NCBI GenBank assembly: GCA_947846985.1
Contig: CANTUZ010000005.1
Span: forward strand, 13,335,861-13,399,860
Source of the DNA: Fratercula arctica
Taxonomy: Eukaryota > Chordata > Aves > Charadriiformes > Alcidae
Direction: 5' to 3'
Length of the DNA: 64,000 bases
The position numbers and the translations under genes are program-made. The notes beneath the pieces are model-generated. The model had not been told where the DNA came from and searched no databases. It saw only the letters and a list, made by a program, of their open reading frames with translations. How positions within the stretch are numbered: the first letter of the stretch is position 1; every line of letters begins with the position of its first letter. Shown here piece after piece: positions 63,017 to 64,000 of the stretch.

Positions 63017-63086
63017 GTTCCCCCTCCATCTTCCCTTTTTCCTTTTTTCCTTTCCTTTTCAGACTATTTCCTTTTTTTTGCTGCTT
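62931..63086. repeat. Long pyrimidine tract with T28
   Basis: About 155 nt of nearly pure C/T on the plus strand, including T9 (62931-62939), T28 (62989-63016) and repeated CCTTTT units. Frames across it encode runs of Phe and have no meaning as protein. It could form triplex or H-DNA structures, and it lies 50 bp downstream of the recombinase-like relic. Confidence 0.9.
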
Positions 63087-64000
63087 ACTGTCAGGGAAGG
63101 CGAGTCAGGATGAGGTACAAATTTGTTTGTCCCTCTTCCCTCCCTGCCATCACTGACCATTTGTCTGTGTGGAGGTTGGAAGCAAAGTTTCTCCCTGGCG
63201 ATCCTGGCCTTTGGTAGGTGTCTCTCCTCTTCTCTGCTCTCAGGAAGGGCTCTGCAGAAGGCGTCTGACGCAAACATGCTAAAAGAAGTCTCATGACCTG
63301 AAAATAGATGAAAATAGTGCCACCAGCTGCAGTGGCCAAGCTGGCCTTTTAAAACCCTTTGATCTCCATGCTTTTCTCAGTGTCACTGTTTCCCACATTG
63401 TCAGGAATAGGTGCAGAACAAAAGACCATTTCAAGGGTTTTCAAGCTTTGTGAGTGTCAACTTCACTGCTGTCTCTCGGTATGGTAGAAGAAGCTCAAGG
63501 GTCTGTTGCACAGGCAATAGTAAGCCAAGTTATTAATTTATAGCTCATTGCCTGCTCTGAGATAATTCACTGGTTATATTCTTACTCCTAAGCATGCCCT
63601 TATACAAAGTAATTAGGAAAGTGTGTTACCCCCTCTAAACGTGTACTAAGAACATCTGCATGGAGAATTCGTGTGGAGTATTTAGGATGCTATAAATTCT
63701 CCTCTGCATACAGACAAGTTCTGGCTTGTTTCTGCTGTATAGAGTATGGATTGAGAAATGAAAATTAAAGTAATTTGTTTACAGTGGAAAGTTAATTCAA
63801 GTTTAAAGTATGACATAATAGAGATCTTGTTAAGCCACCCTCCACGTGGCAGAGTGTACTTCAGACATTCCCGGGTAGTACATCTCACTTCTAGAAAAGA
63901 TAGTCAGAAGTAGTCAGGAAATAGCTCAACTAGCATATACCCAAAGACATTTACCCAGTGACTCAAAGTAATATATGGCAAAATGAAGACTGAAGCCCTC
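63087..64000. other. Unique non-coding DNA to the window end
   Basis: I see no repeat, RNA gene or coding exon. The short minus-strand frames near 63059-63339 overlap each other and the edge of the pyrimidine tract. Confidence 0.6.

Overview
The window reads as non-coding nuclear DNA of a vertebrate, almost certainly a bird. The main evidence is a block of CR1 LINE sequence at about 32.76-35.12 kb. Its 3' ends carry the ATTCTATG-type octamer repeats and the closing 'GGTC(T/C)(T/C)TT.CAACC' segment typical of avian CR1. The rest is AT-leaning, CpG-poor, thinly populated with repeats and rich in short simple-sequence tracts. That fits an intron or intergenic stretch of a compact avian chromosome. 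Non-avian sauropsids also carry CR1, so the bird call is strong but not absolute.

I can support no intact host protein-coding gene, tRNA, rRNA or CRISPR array. Nearly all open frames are short, overlap one another on both strands, and have compositions (many Cys, Trp, His) unlike real proteins. The best exon-like signals lie within 2 kb of one another. One is an 89-nt segment at 36435-36523 with strong acceptor and donor sites. The other is a 110-codon minus-strand frame at 38133-38465 with protein-like composition. Between them lie a 28-nt alternating purine-pyrimidine tract (Z-DNA type) and a TAAT/ATTA-rich stretch that resembles a conserved enhancer.

Layout: 0-16.6 kb, unique non-coding DNA with T tracts; 16.64-16.85 kb, a very old CR1 fragment on the minus strand; 20.41-20.52 kb, a MIR/CORE-SINE-like relic on the minus strand; 20.5-32.7 kb, unique DNA with homopolymers, two palindromes and a CpG cluster; 32.76-35.12 kb, an older CR1 split in two by a younger CR1 in the same orientation; 35.1-45.6 kb, unique DNA containing the exon-like cluster; 45.64-45.76 kb, a possible tRNA-derived SINE relic; 45.8-62.1 kb, unique DNA; 62.16-62.88 kb, a decayed reading frame that I read as a fossil tyrosine recombinase of the DIRS retrotransposon type; 62.93-63.09 kb, a long pyrimidine tract; then unique DNA to the end.

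The DIRS-like fossil is the most unusual item, because DIRS elements are generally described as missing from bird genomes. The call comes from reading the frame by eye and needs a profile search. No genes here work together as a pathway. What the window records is transposon history (DIRS-like and MIR-like relics, old CR1, then nested younger CR1) on otherwise quiet sequence.
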